A stretch of 64,000 bases of DNA from Candidatus Cardinium hertigii (GTDB taxonomy: Bacteria; Bacteroidota; Bacteroidia; Cytophagales; Amoebophilaceae): NCBI RefSeq assembly GCF_003176915.1, contig NZ_CP029619.1, positions 558,001 through 622,000 on the forward strand, read 5' to 3'. Positions 19,459 through 28,458 of the stretch are shown piece by piece. Every line of letters starts with the position of its first letter. The stretch's first letter is position 1. The notes under the pieces are model-generated. The model had not been told where the DNA came from. It saw only the letters and a list, made by a program, of their open reading frames with translations, and did no database searches. The translations under genes were made by a program, and so were the position numbers.

Positions 19459-19504
19459 ATCTGCAAAGGGTTTATCCTTTAGGAAAAAGGTATACCATAG
19501 TACC

Positions 19505-19530
19505 AACTTCCAGTGGTCTCCAGCAGGAAT
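19505..19530 (-). repeat. Partial copy of the tRNA-Arg 3' end
   Basis: AACTTCCAGTGGTCTC followed by CAGCAGGAAT repeats the bases at 19542-19566 (AACTTCCAGTGGTCTC, GGCAGGAAT), 37 bases away in direct orientation. The duplicated part covers the acceptor and T-stem end of the tRNA plus its downstream flank. This looks like an attachment-site footprint or a local slippage duplication. Confidence 0.6.
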
Positions 19531-19550
19531 ACCACTGTACTAACTTCCAG

Positions 19551-19622
19551 TGGTCTCGGCAGGAATCGAACCTGCATCAAAAGTTTAGGAAACTTCTATT
19601 CTATCCGTTGAACTACGAAACC
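19551..19622 (-). tRNA. tRNA-Arg (anticodon CCT)
   Basis: A 72-base cloverleaf on the minus strand. Acceptor stem GGTTTCG/CGAGACC, D-stem GTTC/GAAT, anticodon stem GAAGT/ACTTT with loop TTCCTAA, T-stem GCAGG/CCTGC around TTCGAAT. Anticodon CCT reads AGG. CCA is not encoded. Confidence 0.92.
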
Positions 19623-19929
19623 ATTTAATAATTGCTCATTATAAGCAATTTTTAATATAAACCCTCCCTTATTTCGTGGAAAACCCCGCTCAAAGTTTGT
19701 GTTTTTGTAAATTACCTCATTCTGCTCTGTTGCTTTTTCATGCTTTGGTATTAATAACTAGCTATAAATTAACCAAATGTAAAAATATAATATATTAGAT
19801 TAATTCTGGATAAGTTAACAAATAATAATACTTTATACTAACTTCGCAACAAATACCTTATCTATTGTTCACAAATCTGTTATGTTCTTCATCCATGTTT
19901 TCACCAATTTTAAAATAAATTAGTTATTT
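19623..19929. other. AT-rich intergenic region before ruvC
   Basis: 307 bases between the divergent tRNA-Arg and ruvC. No open frame or RNA gene is recognised. It presumably holds both promoters, but no clear consensus match was found. Confidence 0.5.
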
Positions 19930-20484
19930 ATGCAAACCAGAATAATCCTAGGCGTAGATCCTGGAAGCGTAAGAACGGGCTTTGGACTTATCCAAGTATT
20001 ACCAACTGTTCCCCCTAAGCTTATAACATATGGTGCTTGGCAACTCAAGCAATATGCTACCTTTACCCTACGGATGCAGCATATTTATAGGCATATGGTA
20101 GCATTATTGCAGGAATATACGCCAGATGAAATGGCTATTGAATCCGTCTTTCAAGGCAAGAATGTGCAATCTATGCTTAAATTAGGCCGGGCACAAGGTG
20201 TAGCTATTGCAGCAGCCATTGCCTATACCATTCCCCTTATAGAATACGCACCCTGTAAAGTTAAACAAGCCATTACAGGACAGGGCAATGCTTCTAAAGC
20301 ACAAGTAGCAGCTATGGTAGGCCGGCTGCTGGAGGTATCGTTGCAGCCTATTTTTTTGGATGCCTCAGATGCTTTAGCAATAGCATTGTGCCATGGTCAG
20401 CAGCGTCCTACCCCCACTGCTCCTCCTAAGCAATGGGCACAATTTGTCGCCAAACACCCCCATCGTGTGGTATCCAGACTATAA
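19930..20484 (+). CDS. ruvC: Holliday junction resolvase RuvC
   Basis: 184 residues. The four acidic catalytic residues expected from E. coli RuvC are placed correctly: D10 in GVDPG, E71 in AIESVF, and D144 and D147 in LDASDALAIALCH. The GRAQG segment (residues 86-90) is also conserved. It cuts four-way junctions made during recombination, normally together with RuvAB, which is not in this window. The start ATG at 19930 fits the family length. Confidence 0.96.
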   Translation: MQTRIILGVDPGSVRTGFGLIQVLPTVPPKLITYGAWQLKQYATFTLRMQHIYRHMVALLQEYTPDEMAIESVFQGKNVQSMLKLGRAQGVAIAAAIAYTIPLIEYAPCKVKQAITGQGNASKAQVAAMVGRLLEVSLQPIFLDASDALAIALCHGQQRPTPTAPPKQWAQFVAKHPHRVVSRL

Positions 20485-20675
20485 AGGTTTTGCTTATACC
20501 CCAAAAACAGTATAGCTGTCAGATTTTGCCTTTGTTCTTTTAAAGTTTGCGTAACTTTATTTTAACTTATAGGTATCTAGGCGGTTGTTTCTTTCTTGTT
20601 TTTCTTAACAGGTGACTCAATACAAATAAAAAGAAAATCGCTTAGGGAAAAAGGGAAAAACTAGTACTAAAGGGG

Positions 20676-21980
20676 ATGTCAAAGATTATAGCTAGTTTAG
20701 ACATAGGTAGCAGTAAAATTTGTGTGGTTATCGGTAGGCAAAGCCAATACGATGGTAACAAATTAGAAGTATTGGGTAAGGGAGAAGCCACCTCAGATGG
20801 TGTTTCCCGTGGTGTGATTGTCAATATAGATAAAACAGCCCTATCTATCAAACAAGCGTTACAAGCTGCAGAGGAAGATTCTGGTATCAATGTCAATGTA
20901 GTGCACGTAAATATTTCAGGAAGACATGTCACGAGTACAGCGCACTATGGAAGCATCACCAGGGATTCTATAGAGCAAGAAATTACTGTAACAGATATCC
21001 ATACACTTACCCATGACATACATCGTATGGTCATGCCTTTGGGAATGGAAATCATCCATACCATCCCACAAGAGTATACCATAGATTATGAAATAGCAAC
21101 CCAAGACCCCGTAGGGATGACTGGTGTAAAACTAGAAGCTAACTTTCATGTCATAACGGCTAAAACGCACGTTATTCAAAGCATTCATAAATGCATTAAA
21201 AAAGCAGGTATAGCGGCGGAGTTTACCATGGCGTCTGCTTTGGCCACTAGCCTAGCCGTATTGAGCGATGAAGAAAAGGAAGCTGGTGTTTGTCTGATAG
21301 ACATCGGCGCAAGCATCATAAATATAGTGCTATTTTTTGACTCTATTGTTCGATATACCGCTACCATTCCATTAGGGGGTAATCATATTACGGCAGACGT
21401 GCAGCAAAGCTTTATGATTTTAGAGCGGCAAGCAGAATTATTAAAAACAAAATTTGGTAATATTACAGCGGAAGCTTTCGATACACAAGCTATTGTTACT
21501 ATTCCAGGGTTGCGTAATCGATCCCCTAAGGAGGTCCTCACAACTAACCTGGCTAAAGTTATACAGGCCCGTATGGAAGAAATAGCAACATTCATCCAGG
21601 AAGAAATTTTGCGTTCTGGATTTTATGAAAAACTTATCGCTGGTATGGTTATAACAGGGGGTGGTTCTAATTTAAAGGGAGCGCAGGGTTTATTTAAAGC
21701 AATAACAGGCTTGGATGTCCGCCTTGGCGTAGCGGATGAATATTTAGAGGAAGGCAGTGGAAAAAAATTAAAAGATCCGATGTATGCAACAGCCATTGGG
21801 TTGGCTTTGGCTGGGTTTAAAACTTTGGATTATAGAGAAGCCTACTATAAAACCAAGGAATCTACCTATTGGGATCATTCTAGACAAAATAAAAAGCAAA
21901 CCAAAAAAGGAAGCTTTTCTTTTAAACAGATAATTAACAAAACCAAAGCATTTCTAGCAGATGATTATGAAGAGACATAA
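20676..21980 (+). CDS. ftsA: Cell division protein FtsA
   Basis: 434 residues of the actin-like FtsA fold. The first phosphate loop is SLDIGSSKICVVIG, the SHS2 insert follows, and the adenosine motif is ITGGGSNLKG. The second phosphate motif, usually DIGGGTT or DIGAGTT, reads DIGASIIN (D209-N216), a notable loss of the Gly-Thr loop. The C-terminal end is lysine-rich before a short final segment, where the membrane-anchoring helix normally sits. FtsA tethers FtsZ filaments to the membrane. ftsZ follows 69 bases downstream, so they are probably co-transcribed. Confidence 0.95.
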   Translation: MSKIIASLDIGSSKICVVIGRQSQYDGNKLEVLGKGEATSDGVSRGVIVNIDKTALSIKQALQAAEEDSGINVNVVHVNISGRHVTSTAHYGSITRDSIEQEITVTDIHTLTHDIHRMVMPLGMEIIHTIPQEYTIDYEIATQDPVGMTGVKLEANFHVITAKTHVIQSIHKCIKKAGIAAEFTMASALATSLAVLSDEEKEAGVCLIDIGASIINIVLFFDSIVRYTATIPLGGNHITADVQQSFMILERQAELLKTKFGNITAEAFDTQAIVTIPGLRNRSPKEVLTTNLAKVIQARMEEIATFIQEEILRSGFYEKLIAGMVITGGGSNLKGAQGLFKAITGLDVRLGVADEYLEEGSGKKLKDPMYATAIGLALAGFKTLDYREAYYKTKESTYWDHSRQNKKQTKKGSFSFKQIINKTKAFLADDYEET

Positions 21981-22049
21981 GGAATGAGGAGGATCCTTTG
22001 GGTTATCTATCATTCGTAATGATACGAGAGACAAGCTACTATAAAAATT

Positions 22050-23495
22050 ATGAAGGATCTTAGCTACACATTTGATTTACCTTTTCACCATAAGTCTATT
22101 ATTCGGGTAATAGGGGTAGGAGGTGGTGGCAGCAACGCTGTGAATAATATGTACAAACGAGGCATTAAGGATGTTTCCTTTATAGTTTGCAATACGGATG
22201 TACAGGCTTTACGCAACAGCCCTATACAGCATAAACTTCAAATTGGTGCTGCGCTTACAAGTGGATTAGGCGCTGGCGCTAATCCAGAAGTAGGCCGCAA
22301 CGCTGCTTTAGAAAGCAAAGAAAATATTCGAGAATTGTTAAGTGAAGATACCAAAATGCTGTTTATTACAGCTGGCATGGGAGGGGGAACGGGTACAGGT
22401 GCTGCACCTGTTATTGCTGGTATTGCACAAAAACAAGGTATTCTTACCGTAGGCATTGTGACGCTTCCTTTTTCCTTTGAAGGGAAAAAAAAATATTTAC
22501 AAGCACAGGAGGGGATCAGTGAAATGCGGAAATATTGTGACACGGTACTGATTATTTTAAATGATAAGATCCAAACTACGCTGGGTGGACTCTCTATCAC
22601 ACAAGCTTTTTTAGAAGCAGATAAAGTATTAACAACAGCTGCTAAAAGTATTGCAGAAATTATTACTGTGCCAGGTTATGTAAATGTAGATTTTGAAGAT
22701 GTTAAAACAGTCATGAAAAATGCAGGAGCAGCTGTTATGGGTTCCGGAGAGGCAGAAGGAGAAGATAGGGCATTACAAGCTGCTGAAGCAGCCCTTGCAT
22801 CTCCTTTATTAGATTATACGGATATTCGTGGAGCAAAGAAAATACTTTTGTCCATTGTGTCTGGCCAAGCAGCAGAGCTACAAATGGATGAATTAACTGT
22901 TATTACCAATTATATACAGGCACAGACGGGTGATGATGCAGAAGTAATTTTTGGCCATGGTGCTGATCCGGAAATGGCAGAAAAACTCAAAGTTACCGTT
23001 ATTGCCACTGGCTTCAAGCGGTCTCAAACTACAGCGCCTGCTGTGGGTGCTACAGGAACGCAACAGACCCTTCCCCCTGATCCTATCCTACAGGAGACGC
23101 TGACACAACCAGAAGGGATATACTCCTCTCCTACGCAAACAATAGGGATACAAGAAGAAGCAACACCAAGGGCACCTAAAAAAAAAGAGAAAGAAGGTAG
23201 AATAACGGAAGAGAGTGCCGTACAATTGCCCCTGCCCTTTACTTATCCCCCAGCAAACGCTTACCCACCAAACTGGAACCATGCACTTACAAGGAAACCG
23301 CTTAACAAACAACGTACTACCGCACAAAATTGGGAGGATCATTATGTTAAGGAACAATTAGAGATACCTGCCTACCTGAGAAAGCATATAAAACTTGACC
23401 TGCTAAATCTCGATAGTAGCGTTGCAAAGGAAGAGATGCGTTATTGGTTAAATGATCCCTTGGATAAACCTGTAGCGAAGGAGGAAGAGGAATAG
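22050..23495 (+). CDS. ftsZ: Cell division GTPase FtsZ
   Basis: 481 residues. The tubulin-like core has GVGGGGSNAVNNM near the N-terminus, the tubulin signature GMGGGTGTGAAPVIA and the NLDFADV-like segment VNVDFEDVKTVM. A low-complexity linker (~residues 325-440) leads to the conserved partner-binding peptide LEIPAYLRKH. Unusually, that peptide is followed by ~40 more residues, mostly charged, ending in EEEE. It polymerises with GTP to form the division ring. It sits directly downstream of ftsA. Confidence 0.97.
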   Translation: MKDLSYTFDLPFHHKSIIRVIGVGGGGSNAVNNMYKRGIKDVSFIVCNTDVQALRNSPIQHKLQIGAALTSGLGAGANPEVGRNAALESKENIRELLSEDTKMLFITAGMGGGTGTGAAPVIAGIAQKQGILTVGIVTLPFSFEGKKKYLQAQEGISEMRKYCDTVLIILNDKIQTTLGGLSITQAFLEADKVLTTAAKSIAEIITVPGYVNVDFEDVKTVMKNAGAAVMGSGEAEGEDRALQAAEAALASPLLDYTDIRGAKKILLSIVSGQAAELQMDELTVITNYIQAQTGDDAEVIFGHGADPEMAEKLKVTVIATGFKRSQTTAPAVGATGTQQTLPPDPILQETLTQPEGIYSSPTQTIGIQEEATPRAPKKKEKEGRITEESAVQLPLPFTYPPANAYPPNWNHALTRKPLNKQRTTAQNWEDHYVKEQLEIPAYLRKHIKLDLLNLDSSVAKEEMRYWLNDPLDKPVAKEEEE

Positions 23496-23552
23496 GATAA
23501 ATTATTGCTAACATTGGTATAATAGATCTAGAGGCTAAAAATTAAAAATAAA

Positions 23553-24029
23553 ATGAAACAAGTAACGCATGCATCCACAACAGATTGTATTTTTTGTAAG
23601 ATGGTAGCAGGCTTAGCAACCTGCCACACTGTATGGGAATCTTACCAGCATTTAGCATTTCTTTCTATTTTCCCTAATACAGAGGGGTTCACAGTAGTAA
23701 TCCCAAAGCACCACCTGAGCAGCTATATTTTCGATCACACGTCAGACGAAATCAATGGATTGATGGAGGCAGCTAGAAAGGTATCTCAACTACTGATCCA
23801 TAAGTTTCCAACTGTTGCCAGAACAGCAGTTGTTTTTGAAGGCTACGGTGTAAACCATTTGCACGCTAAGCTCATCCCATTACATGGAACAAAAAGAGAG
23901 CATTGGGTTAAAACTTCAGCCTCTATCCAAACTAAATTTGATCAATATCCTGGTTACATTTCTTCACATGATGCAGAACGAGAGTCAGATGAAAAATTAG
24001 CAGCACTAGCTTCTCTTTTGAGAAGCTAG
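23553..24029 (+). CDS. HIT-family nucleotide-binding hydrolase
   Basis: 158 residues. An N-terminal CIFC pair (C12, C15) may bind zinc. The HIT core includes NTEGFTVVIPKHH, typical of Hint-type proteins. The active-site motif reads NHLHAKL (H102, H104, K106), so the first and middle His are kept but the third is lysine. The middle His is the nucleophile in known HIT proteins, so phosphoramidase-type activity remains possible. The last codons are built into a strong terminator hairpin shared with the convergent murC gene. The physiological substrate is unknown. Confidence 0.85.
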   Translation: MKQVTHASTTDCIFCKMVAGLATCHTVWESYQHLAFLSIFPNTEGFTVVIPKHHLSSYIFDHTSDEINGLMEAARKVSQLLIHKFPTVARTAVVFEGYGVNHLHAKLIPLHGTKREHWVKTSASIQTKFDQYPGYISSHDAERESDEKLAALASLLRS

Positions 24030-24036
24030 TGCTGCT
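23999..24036. terminator. Bidirectional terminator between HIT gene and murC
   Basis: A perfect 17-bp stem (AGCAGCACTAGCTTCTC and its complement) around a TTTT loop, spanning the HIT stop codon. It lies between convergent genes and can serve both strands. Confidence 0.75.
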
Positions 24037-24091
24037 TTACCACTATGCCTCTTAGCGGCCAACCCTTACCAAGGCAAAATAGCTGCCCGGC

Positions 24092-25501
24092 CTACTGCAG
24101 CAACTGTTGCGCTAGTACCGCTGCAATAGCTGGTACCATTGTGCCTATATCACCGGCACCAATGGTTACTACTACATGGTAAGCGTGTTGGCGCATATAG
24201 CTGGGCAAAATAGTTAACAACTTGCCATCTTCCACCAATATTTTTGTTTTACAACTTAAACAATCATAAATCAATTGCGATGAAATAGCTGGTACGGCTA
24301 CTTCTCTTGCAGGATAAATGGGCAATAACAGCACTTGGTCCGCTATACTTAACGTAGTACCAAAAGCTTCATAAAAATCTGCTGTACGTGAAAAAAGATG
24401 GGGCTGAAAAATAGCCGTGATACACCCATTCGGGTAAATATGCCTAACTGTGCTAAGTAAGGCAGCTATCTCTGCTGGATGATGGGCATAATCGTCAATT
24501 AATACAAATTTTTCATTCCTAGCAATGTAGTCAAATCTTCTTTGCATACCAGGAAAAGAGGCTATGGAAGCACGTACATGCGCTTCTGTAAGACCTAAGG
24601 TTAAACCCATAGTAATAGCGGCTAAAGCATTTTCAATATTGTATGAACCTGGCAAGGGCAAAATAATTTCCTTGATGGTTACACCATCCCCTATGTAATC
24701 AAAAACACTTTGACGTGCTGCTATACGTATGTTATCTGCTTGAATTACTGCATTATTCAATCCATAGGTCAGGAGTGGACTATACCCATGGGTAGTTAAT
24801 TGTAACTGATTAGCAGCCTTAGCATGGACCAATACCGTTTGTTTGCTTTGTTTGATAAATTGTTTAAAGTTCTCTTGCAGAGTAGCTACTGTCGCATAGG
24901 TGTCTAAATGATCTGGATCTATTGACGTAACAATACTATGGCTAGGCGTAAGTTGAAGAAAAGACTTATTAAACTCATCTGCTTCTGTTATTACTACTTG
25001 AACCTGATTCAAGGTATGATTATAAATTATATTACTGTTGTAACGATGCATAATGCCACCCACAAAAGCCAACATAGCTAGCGTACTTTCATAAAGCATA
25101 TGGGCAAGTATAGCTGAAGCAGTTGTTTTACCATGGGTACCAGCTATGGCTACAGTAGGCAAATGGTTCACAATGCTTCCCAATGCTTCCGCTCTAGATA
25201 GCATTGTATAGCCGCTTCCGCGCAAATAATTTAGTATAGGACTATCTGACGGAATAGCAGGCGTATAAATAATAAGTGTTTTAGTAGGATGCTGGCGAAT
25301 AACAGAAGGAATAGCCGTTACACTATCTGTAAAATGAATAAACATTCCTGCATTTTGTAGCTGGGTAACAAGAGGGGAAGCCGCTTTATCATATCCTACA
25401 ATGGTATATCCTTGAGCAGCTAACAATCTTGCTAAAGCACTCATGCCAATGCCGCCAATACCTAGGAAATAAATAAAACAATAAGCTGGAAAGGATAACA
25501 T
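24092..25501 (-). CDS. murC: UDP-N-acetylmuramate--L-alanine ligase MurC
   Basis: About 469 residues from ATG at 25501. An upstream in-frame ATG at 25528 would add nine hydrophobic residues, but family members start just before the IYFLGIGGIGMSALA nucleotide-binding motif. The ATP loop AIAGTHGKTTASA, EADEFNKSFL and DDYAHHPAEI are intact. It adds L-alanine to UDP-MurNAc, the first step of the stem peptide, in the cytoplasm. The product feeds MurD/E (not here), MurF and MraY. It is convergent with the HIT gene. Confidence 0.96.
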   Translation of the reverse strand: MLSFPAYCFIYFLGIGGIGMSALARLLAAQGYTIVGYDKAASPLVTQLQNAGMFIHFTDSVTAIPSVIRQHPTKTLIIYTPAIPSDSPILNYLRGSGYTMLSRAEALGSIVNHLPTVAIAGTHGKTTASAILAHMLYESTLAMLAFVGGIMHRYNSNIIYNHTLNQVQVVITEADEFNKSFLQLTPSHSIVTSIDPDHLDTYATVATLQENFKQFIKQSKQTVLVHAKAANQLQLTTHGYSPLLTYGLNNAVIQADNIRIAARQSVFDYIGDGVTIKEIILPLPGSYNIENALAAITMGLTLGLTEAHVRASIASFPGMQRRFDYIARNEKFVLIDDYAHHPAEIAALLSTVRHIYPNGCITAIFQPHLFSRTADFYEAFGTTLSIADQVLLLPIYPAREVAVPAISSQLIYDCLSCKTKILVEDGKLLTILPSYMRQHAYHVVVTIGAGDIGTMVPAIAAVLAQQLLQ

Positions 25502-25528
25502 AAACAAATAAATAAAACTATATATCAA

Positions 25529-26016
25529 TAAAAAACAACGTACTATTAATTATAATGGAACCTACCCAAATATAGCTATTTTATTAGCTATACCTATAGC
25601 CCGTTGGCAGGTTATTGCGCTATGATTGTAAGCATACTTCATCCGTAAACGTGTACGTCCTACGGAAAAGAATAAGCCCTTACCCCTCTTTTTATGCATC
25701 TCTTTATATCTTTTATATATCTTTCAAGCGTAAGCACTGCTGACCCTACCCGGCACACAGGAAAGCGCATACCCCATAGGGTATCCATTTTTTTGTGCAC
25801 CACAATAAGAAAGCGAGCGCTTGATAAAGTTAGATAGGTTATATACATGAATTAACTGCATAATAAGAACTTGATAGGATGGATATATTAATGTTAACCT
25901 ATACCTTATCCACATTAGGGATATTTAAAACTAAGCCTTACCGGGGTAAGGAGGCTAAAGCCATTTTCTGCCTATAAGTATAGGCTATACCACCCTAAAA
26001 ACGTTAATTTTGCCCG
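25529..26016. other. Intergenic region murC-rnhB
   Basis: 488 bases between divergent genes. Short minus-strand open frames here lack domain or codon support. A small palindrome, ATACCCCATAGGGTAT, occurs near 25770. Nothing else was recognised. Confidence 0.5.
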
Positions 26017-26640
26017 ATGCATAGACCGCTTATCCTAGCAGGCATTGATGAAGCAGGCCGCGGTCCGCTAGCAGGACCGGTTATAGCAGCTGTGGTTATC
26101 TTAAATCCCCAAAAGCCAATTGAAAATTTGGCTGATTCTAAGCAACTTAATGCCAAGCAAAGAGCATTCCTAGCTTGTCAAATTAAGGAGCAGGCAATGG
26201 ATTGGGCCATAGGAAGGGCAACGGTCTCTGAAATTGATCAGTGTAATATTCTACAAGCTACCCTACTGGCCATGCAGCGGGCTTTAAGTGACCTATGTAT
26301 TGCACCAGATAGCGTACTGGTTGATGGGCTACATTGTCCAGCATCCCCCTATCCTATACAAGCCATTGTACGGGGCGATCAGCATGTCGCTGCCATTAGC
26401 GCCGCTTCTATTTTAGCTAAGACGCATCGTGATACAGAAATGCTAACATGGGATAGCTGTTATCCTGGTTATGGATTTGCCCAGCACAAGGGTTATGGCA
26501 CCGCTAAGCATCTGCAAGCCATTCGGGAGCTGGGCATAACGCCTATTCACCGTCGGTCCTTTTCATTTCAAGGCAACCCTTTTCTACCTGGTCAACGGAA
26601 AATTTCCCCAAACACTGAACCTACGCTCAAAACCAAGTAA
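26017..26640 (+). CDS. rnhB: Ribonuclease HII
   Basis: 207 residues. The N-terminal GIDEAGRGPLAGPV supplies two catalytic acids (D11, E12). A further acid lies in LVDGLHCP and another in AKTHRDTEM, as in the family. It removes ribonucleotides and primer RNA from DNA/RNA hybrids. The window also encodes RNase HI (48468-48917), so both classes are kept. The GYGTAKHLQAI segment near residue 160 is the usual RNase HII end of domain. Confidence 0.95.
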   Translation: MHRPLILAGIDEAGRGPLAGPVIAAVVILNPQKPIENLADSKQLNAKQRAFLACQIKEQAMDWAIGRATVSEIDQCNILQATLLAMQRALSDLCIAPDSVLVDGLHCPASPYPIQAIVRGDQHVAAISAASILAKTHRDTEMLTWDSCYPGYGFAQHKGYGTAKHLQAIRELGITPIHRRSFSFQGNPFLPGQRKISPNTEPTLKTK

Positions 26641-26667
26641 CCTCGGAAAAACGCAATCCTATACGTT

Positions 26668-28218
26668 TTAGCTATTTTTTTTCTTGTTACAGCAATAGCC
26701 CAATCTGATATACCTCCTAATGCTTTGTATAGAAGCAACAAATTTATCAACGGATAGCAAACCCATACCGTGTTGGGCTTGCAATAAGAAAAATAGACAG
26801 AAAGGAGCCAATATAAAATTGGCCAACCACGCCCCCACAAAAGGAATACATTTACCGTCCATAACCAGATCTCTCCCACATATGGTAAAAATATATTGTA
26901 CCAACATAAAGAAACAACTAATTAATACAGATATGCCAAATCCTCCCCGTCTAATAATACAGCCCAAAGGGGCCGCCAACAAAAACATAATAATACAACG
27001 TATAACCATAGCCAGCCGGTGATTCTTTTCATATAAACACTCCCTCCAGCCTTTTCTCAAGTCATCCAGCAGCTGCTTTTCATGCTCCAGTTTAGTTTTA
27101 ATTCGCTCTACAGCATATAAAGCATTTTCTATTACTCCTCTTGCAATAGGGTCATCCGCTTGCGCAGCTTCTGCCTTATCAAGGGCATCTTTACGCTCTA
27201 TAAGTTGATTCCTAAATACCATAAACGCATCCCTGGCAGTCTTAATTTCTTCGGAATGAGAAGGAAATGTTAACGGATCCGGTTGAGTAGTAAACTGATA
27301 ATGCGTACATTGTTCCTGTATTAGCAGACGCGCTTTCTGCTCCATTTTTTCTATCTGCTGACTCCATTCCTGCGTCAATTGTTTCAGCTGCGCATGCATC
27401 CTTGTCCTTGGGTCCCATTCATACTTTTCTTTAGTATTACCCATTTTCAATGCTTCTAAACTGATCCTTATTTTTTGATACGCAAAATTATTGGTATAAA
27501 ACGGATGGAGTGGCTTATTGTTCAAGGTAGGCTCTTTTCTAGATGGCAACGGTTCCACATAATTATGCCCATTCGTTAATTCCATCACCAAATAGCCCTC
27601 ATCTGATGTAGTATATAGCCTTCCTGCTTCTGCAGTAGTTAAGACAACCCTCCCCTGCTTCTTGCTATAATCATACATTACAATACCTTGCATTTGTTCT
27701 TTACCTTTTTCTTTTTTATCTACGTAAATACTGTACCCTGGGATATCGTTACATATAACACCTGGTTGGATCAATAAGGCAGTTTTTTTGTTAATAATGT
27801 CTTCAACTAATGCAAAAATTTTAGGTTTGATAGTAGGGTGAATATAATCTTGAAAATAAAAAAGTACGCCACTTACCATAAGAATAAAAATAAAAGGTAA
27901 ACGCAACGTACGCTGCAGGGAAAGCCCTGCTGCACGCATGGCAGTTAACTCATAACTTTCAGCAAAATGACCAAAAACAATAAGCGAACTTACCAACACC
28001 GCAACCGGAAATGCATCGGGCATAACATTTAAACCTATATACCATAACAACTTTGCATATATGGAAACCCCTAGCCCCTTACCGGCAATATCTTGGAATA
28101 GTAGGAAAAAAGTATGTATGATCAATATAAAAAATACCAGCTTAAGCAATAAGATAAACGTAATAACAAAATTACGTAACAGTAGCTTATCTATTTTTTT
28201 TATAGAAAAAAAGCGCAT
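26668..28218 (-). CDS. LptF/LptG-family permease (YjgP/YjgQ)
   Basis: 516 residues from ATG at 28218; the upstream ATG at 28272 adds 18 residues not expected in the family. Three N-terminal and three C-terminal membrane segments flank a soluble domain with charged helical stretches (residues ~270-390). The segments LLLRNFVITF and ESYELTAMRAAGLSLQRTL are typical of the N-terminal half. Family members form the inner-membrane part of the lipopolysaccharide exporter with the LptB ATPase. I cannot tell LptF from LptG. It suggests that an LPS- or lipid-export route to the outer membrane survives. A tRNA gene lies ~105 bases upstream on the opposite strand. Confidence 0.88.
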   Translation of the reverse strand: MRFFSIKKIDKLLLRNFVITFILLLKLVFFILIIHTFFLLFQDIAGKGLGVSIYAKLLWYIGLNVMPDAFPVAVLVSSLIVFGHFAESYELTAMRAAGLSLQRTLRLPFIFILMVSGVLFYFQDYIHPTIKPKIFALVEDIINKKTALLIQPGVICNDIPGYSIYVDKKEKGKEQMQGIVMYDYSKKQGRVVLTTAEAGRLYTTSDEGYLVMELTNGHNYVEPLPSRKEPTLNNKPLHPFYTNNFAYQKIRISLEALKMGNTKEKYEWDPRTRMHAQLKQLTQEWSQQIEKMEQKARLLIQEQCTHYQFTTQPDPLTFPSHSEEIKTARDAFMVFRNQLIERKDALDKAEAAQADDPIARGVIENALYAVERIKTKLEHEKQLLDDLRKGWRECLYEKNHRLAMVIRCIIMFLLAAPLGCIIRRGGFGISVLISCFFMLVQYIFTICGRDLVMDGKCIPFVGAWLANFILAPFCLFFLLQAQHGMGLLSVDKFVASIQSIRRYIRLGYCCNKKKNS

Positions 28219-28322
28219 TTTTAGTAAATTTGTAATTAACTTAACTATTGATAAATATAAGGACAATTTCACTACTACCTACAACAGCTGATTAAGTTGT
28301 ATATATGTACATACCTTTACAA

Positions 28323-28397
28323 GGCGAGGTAGCTCAGATGGTTTAGAGCGTCGGATTCATAACCCGAAGGTCGGGGGTTCAATTCCCCCTCTCGCTA
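28323..28397 (+). tRNA. tRNA with CAT anticodon (Met, or Ile2 if modified)
   Basis: Acceptor stem GGCGAGG/TCTCGCT, D-stem GCTC/GAGC, anticodon stem TCGGA/CCCGA with one A-C mismatch next to loop TTCATAA, T-stem GGGGG/CCCCC. It lacks the three consecutive G-C pairs of initiator tRNA, so elongator Met is most likely. tRNA-Ile2 read through lysidine cannot be excluded. Confidence 0.9.
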
Positions 28398-28458
28398 CAA
28401 AAAAGCAATAACCCAATGGGTTGTTCGTATACAGCGTGTATAATGTATGGTATATGGC

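Noticed and set aside
19505-19530. A second tRNA
   Set aside because: Only the 3' end of tRNA-Arg is repeated; there is no anticodon arm or D arm.
22238-22600. 120-codon minus-strand frame inside ftsZ
   Set aside because: It is an antisense shadow of the strongly conserved GTPase core.
25765-25790. Palindrome ATACCCCATAGGGTAT as a terminator or operator
   Set aside because: A short stem without a T-run, between divergent genes and not repeated elsewhere that I could see.
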